Assembly: GCA_009996555.1 (NCBI GenBank)
Contig: JAACZX010000520.1
Span: 1-6,958 of the forward strand
Source of the DNA: Chitinophagaceae bacterium
GTDB taxonomy: Bacteria > Bacteroidota > Bacteroidia > Chitinophagales > Chitinophagaceae
Length of the DNA stretch: 6,958 nucleotides
Direction of reading: 5' to 3'
Shown piece after piece: positions 5,073 through 6,958 of the stretch (the stretch's first letter is position 1; every line of letters starts with the position of its first letter). The notes below the pieces were generated by a model. It saw only the letters and a list, made by a program, of their open reading frames with translations. It searched no databases and was not told the origin of the DNA. The translations under genes were made by a program, and so were the position numbers.

Positions 5073-6958
5073 ATGAATATGATGACTGCCGCAGAAATAA
5101 GACAGAAATACTTAGATTTTTTTGCATCAAAGAAACACCAGATCGTTGCTTCTGCACCAATAGTGGTGAAGAATGACCCTACTTTATTGTTCACCAATGC
5201 AGGAATGAACCAGTTCAAGGATTATTTTCTTGGTAACCGTAAGCCCGAACATACCCGTGTGGCCGATACGCAGAAATGTTTGCGTGTAAGCGGTAAGCAT
5301 AACGATCTTGAAGAAGTGGGAGTTGATACTTACCACCATACCATGTTTGAAATGCTGGGTAACTGGAGCTTTGGCGATTATTTTAAGAAAGAAGCCATTG
5401 CCTGGAGTTGGGAATTGTTGGCCGATGTGTATGGCATTCCAAAAGATCGCTTATACGTAACCGTATTTGAAGGCGATGCAAAAGAAAATTTGCCGAAAGA
5501 TGAAGAAGCATGGAATGAATGGAAAAAAGTAATAGCCGAAGACCGCATCTTACTCGGTAATAAAAAAGATAATTTCTGGGAAATGGGCGATACAGGACCT
5601 TGTGGCCCTTGCACCGAAATACATGTTGATTGCAGAACAGATGAAGAACGTAAACTGGTTGATGGAAAAACATTGGTGAACAATGATCATCCGCAGGTGA
5701 TTGAGATTTGGAATAATGTATTCATCCAGTTCAATCGTTTGAAAGATGGATCATTAGAATCGTTACCTGCCAAACATGTAGATACCGGAATGGGTTTCGA
5801 ACGTTTAACCCGTGTGTTGCAAAACAAACAAAGCAATTACGATACAGATATTTTTACCGGTACCATTGCAGCTGTTGAAAACATCGTTACAAAAAAATAT
5901 ACTGCAGGTGATGATAAGGAAAGTGTAGCGTTTCGTGTACTGGCTGATCATATCCGTGCTATCTGTTTTACCATTGCTGATGGACAGTTACCAAGCAACA
6001 CCGGTGCAGGTTATGTTATCCGCCGTATTTTAAGAAGAGCCGTTCGTTATTACTATTCATACCTCGGTTACAAGCAACCGTTACTGCACCAGCTGGTGCC
6101 TGTACTTGCAACGCAGTTCGAAAAAGTATTTCCTGAATTGAAAGCACAGGAAAGTTTTGTGCAGAAAGTAGTGAAGGAAGAAGAAGATGCATTCTTACGC
6201 ACACTTGAAAAAGGATTGAAGCGTATTGATGACATCATCAATACATCAAAAGAAGTGATTGATGGAAAAGCTGCATTTGAATTGTTTGATACCTATGGTT
6301 TCCCAATTGATCTTACACGTTTGATAGCAGGTGAGAACAACTTAGCTATTGATGAAAAAGGATTTGAAACAGCACTGAACGAACAAAAAGAACGCAGCCG
6401 TGCTGCCACAACAATTGATACAGAAGATTGGGTGGAAGTGCTGGCAAGCGATAAAACTTCATTTACAGGATATGATGCTGTTACTGCTGAAACAAAACTG
6501 GTGAAGTACCGTAAGGTGAACATCAAAGGCAAAGCAGCTTGTCAGTTAGTATTACAGGCAACACCTTTTTATGCAGAAAGCGGCGGACAGGTGGGCGATA
6601 CAGGAGTATTACTGTTTGAAGGTGAAGAAGTAATTGTTACCGATACAAAAAAGGAAAACGATCTCATCATTCATTTTACTGAACAGTTGCCTGTAAATAT
6701 TACTGCTGTTGTTGCTGCTAAAGTAAATGCCGACCGTCGTAAAAAAATTACTGTACATCATTCAGCTACACATTTAATGCATGCTGCTTTACGCAAAGTG
6801 TTAGGTACGCATGTGGCACAGAAAGGTAGTTTGGTAAACGATCAATACCTGCGTTTCGATTTTTCACACTTTGCAAAAGTGACCGATGAGGAAATTGCAC
6901 AGGTAGAGGCAATTGTGAATGAAAAGATCCGTGAAAATATTCCTGTTGTTATTAAATC
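5073..6958 (+). CDS. alaS: Alanyl-tRNA synthetase, C-terminus cut off by window end
   Basis: AlaRS charges tRNA-Ala with alanine in the cytoplasm and clears mischarged Ser- or Gly-tRNA-Ala. The frame runs open from 5073 to the window edge (628 codons plus 2 bases; bacterial AlaRS is usually about 870-880 residues). Class II core signatures are present: [50 protein letters not shown] (motif 2), [17 protein letters not shown], and DTGMGFERL (motif 3). The tRNA-recognition region follows ([20 protein letters not shown]). The editing domain starts with [13 protein letters not shown] and the zinc-binding HSATH (H563, H567 from start 5073). The second zinc motif and C-Ala domain are beyond the window. 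Three in-frame ATGs compete (5073, 5079, 5082). AGG at 5070-5072 suits 5079 best by spacing, and Bacteroidota homologues often begin M(x)TAxEIR, so the true start may be 5079 or 5082. Confidence 0.97.
   Translation, partial: MNMMTAAEIRQKYLDFFASKKHQIVASAPIVVKNDPTLLFTNAGMNQFKDYFLGNRKPEHTRVADTQKCLRVSGKHNDLEEVGVDTYHHTMFEMLGNWSFGDYFKKEAIAWSWELLADVYGIPKDRLYVTVFEGDAKENLPKDEEAWNEWKKVIAEDRILLGNKKDNFWEMGDTGPCGPCTEIHVDCRTDEERKLVDGKTLVNNDHPQVIEIWNNVFIQFNRLKDGSLESLPAKHVDTGMGFERLTRVLQNKQSNYDTDIFTGTIAAVENIVTKKYTAGDDKESVAFRVLADHIRAICFTIADGQLPSNTGAGYVIRRILRRAVRYYYSYLGYKQPLLHQLVPVLATQFEKVFPELKAQESFVQKVVKEEEDAFLRTLEKGLKRIDDIINTSKEVIDGKAAFELFDTYGFPIDLTRLIAGENNLAIDEKGFETALNEQKERSRAATTIDTEDWVEVLASDKTSFTGYDAVTAETKLVKYRKVNIKGKAACQLVLQATPFYAESGGQVGDTGVLLFEGEEVIVTDTKKENDLIIHFTEQLPVNITAVVAAKVNADRRKKITVHHSATHLMHAALRKVLGTHVAQKGSLVNDQYLRFDFSHFAKVTDEEIAQVEAIVNEKIRENIPVVIK

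Noticed and set aside
5378..5683. Two overlapping minus-strand frames of about 100 codons
   Set aside because: They are antisense to the highly conserved catalytic core of alaS.

Overview
The window looks like an ordinary chromosomal (core-genome) region from a member of the phylum Bacteroidota, most likely the Chitinophagaceae or a close relative. The evidence is AT-leaning sequence, signal peptides ending in AQ or SQ, near absence of Shine-Dalgarno sequences, several matches to the Bacteroidota -7 promoter element TAnnTTTG, and protein types typical of that phylum (AT-hook-like MerR regulator, membrane-anchored M23 peptidase, LpxH-type phosphoesterase). The family and genus are inference; no rRNA or other marker is present beyond a partial alaS.

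Layout. Plus strand, 1-2692: the 3' end of a UDP-2,3-diacylglucosamine diphosphatase (lpxH-like) gene overlaps by 4 bases a secreted, propeller-like protein of unknown function. A MscS-type mechanosensitive channel follows with its own promoter, then a GNAT acetyltransferase 40 bases further on. Positions 2693-2847 lie between convergent genes and hold an 11-bp inverted repeat and an intrinsic terminator for the minus-strand genes. Minus strand, 4967 down to 2848: an M23 (LytM-type) peptidase, then a small MerR-like regulator, then a secreted thioredoxin-fold protein with a one-cysteine active site. Between the peptidase and the regulator is a cluster of short direct and inverted repeats. Plus strand from about 5073 to the window end: alanyl-tRNA synthetase (alaS), cut off by the window edge and divergent from the peptidase gene.

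Working together. Several genes serve the cell envelope: lipid A synthesis (lpxH-like), turgor release (MscS) and peptidoglycan cleavage (M23). MerR and the thioredoxin-like gene are 32 bases apart and probably co-transcribed. The alaS and M23 genes share a short divergent intergenic region with apparently interleaved promoters.

I found no CRISPR array, transposon, prophage, toxin-antitoxin pair or tRNA, and no convincing new multi-gene system. The points most worth a second look are the hidden, non-ATG N-terminus of the MerR regulator with a second AT-hook-like motif, the repeat cluster at 3919-3980, the CCTGACAGGTT inverted repeat, and the one-cysteine thioredoxin-fold protein.
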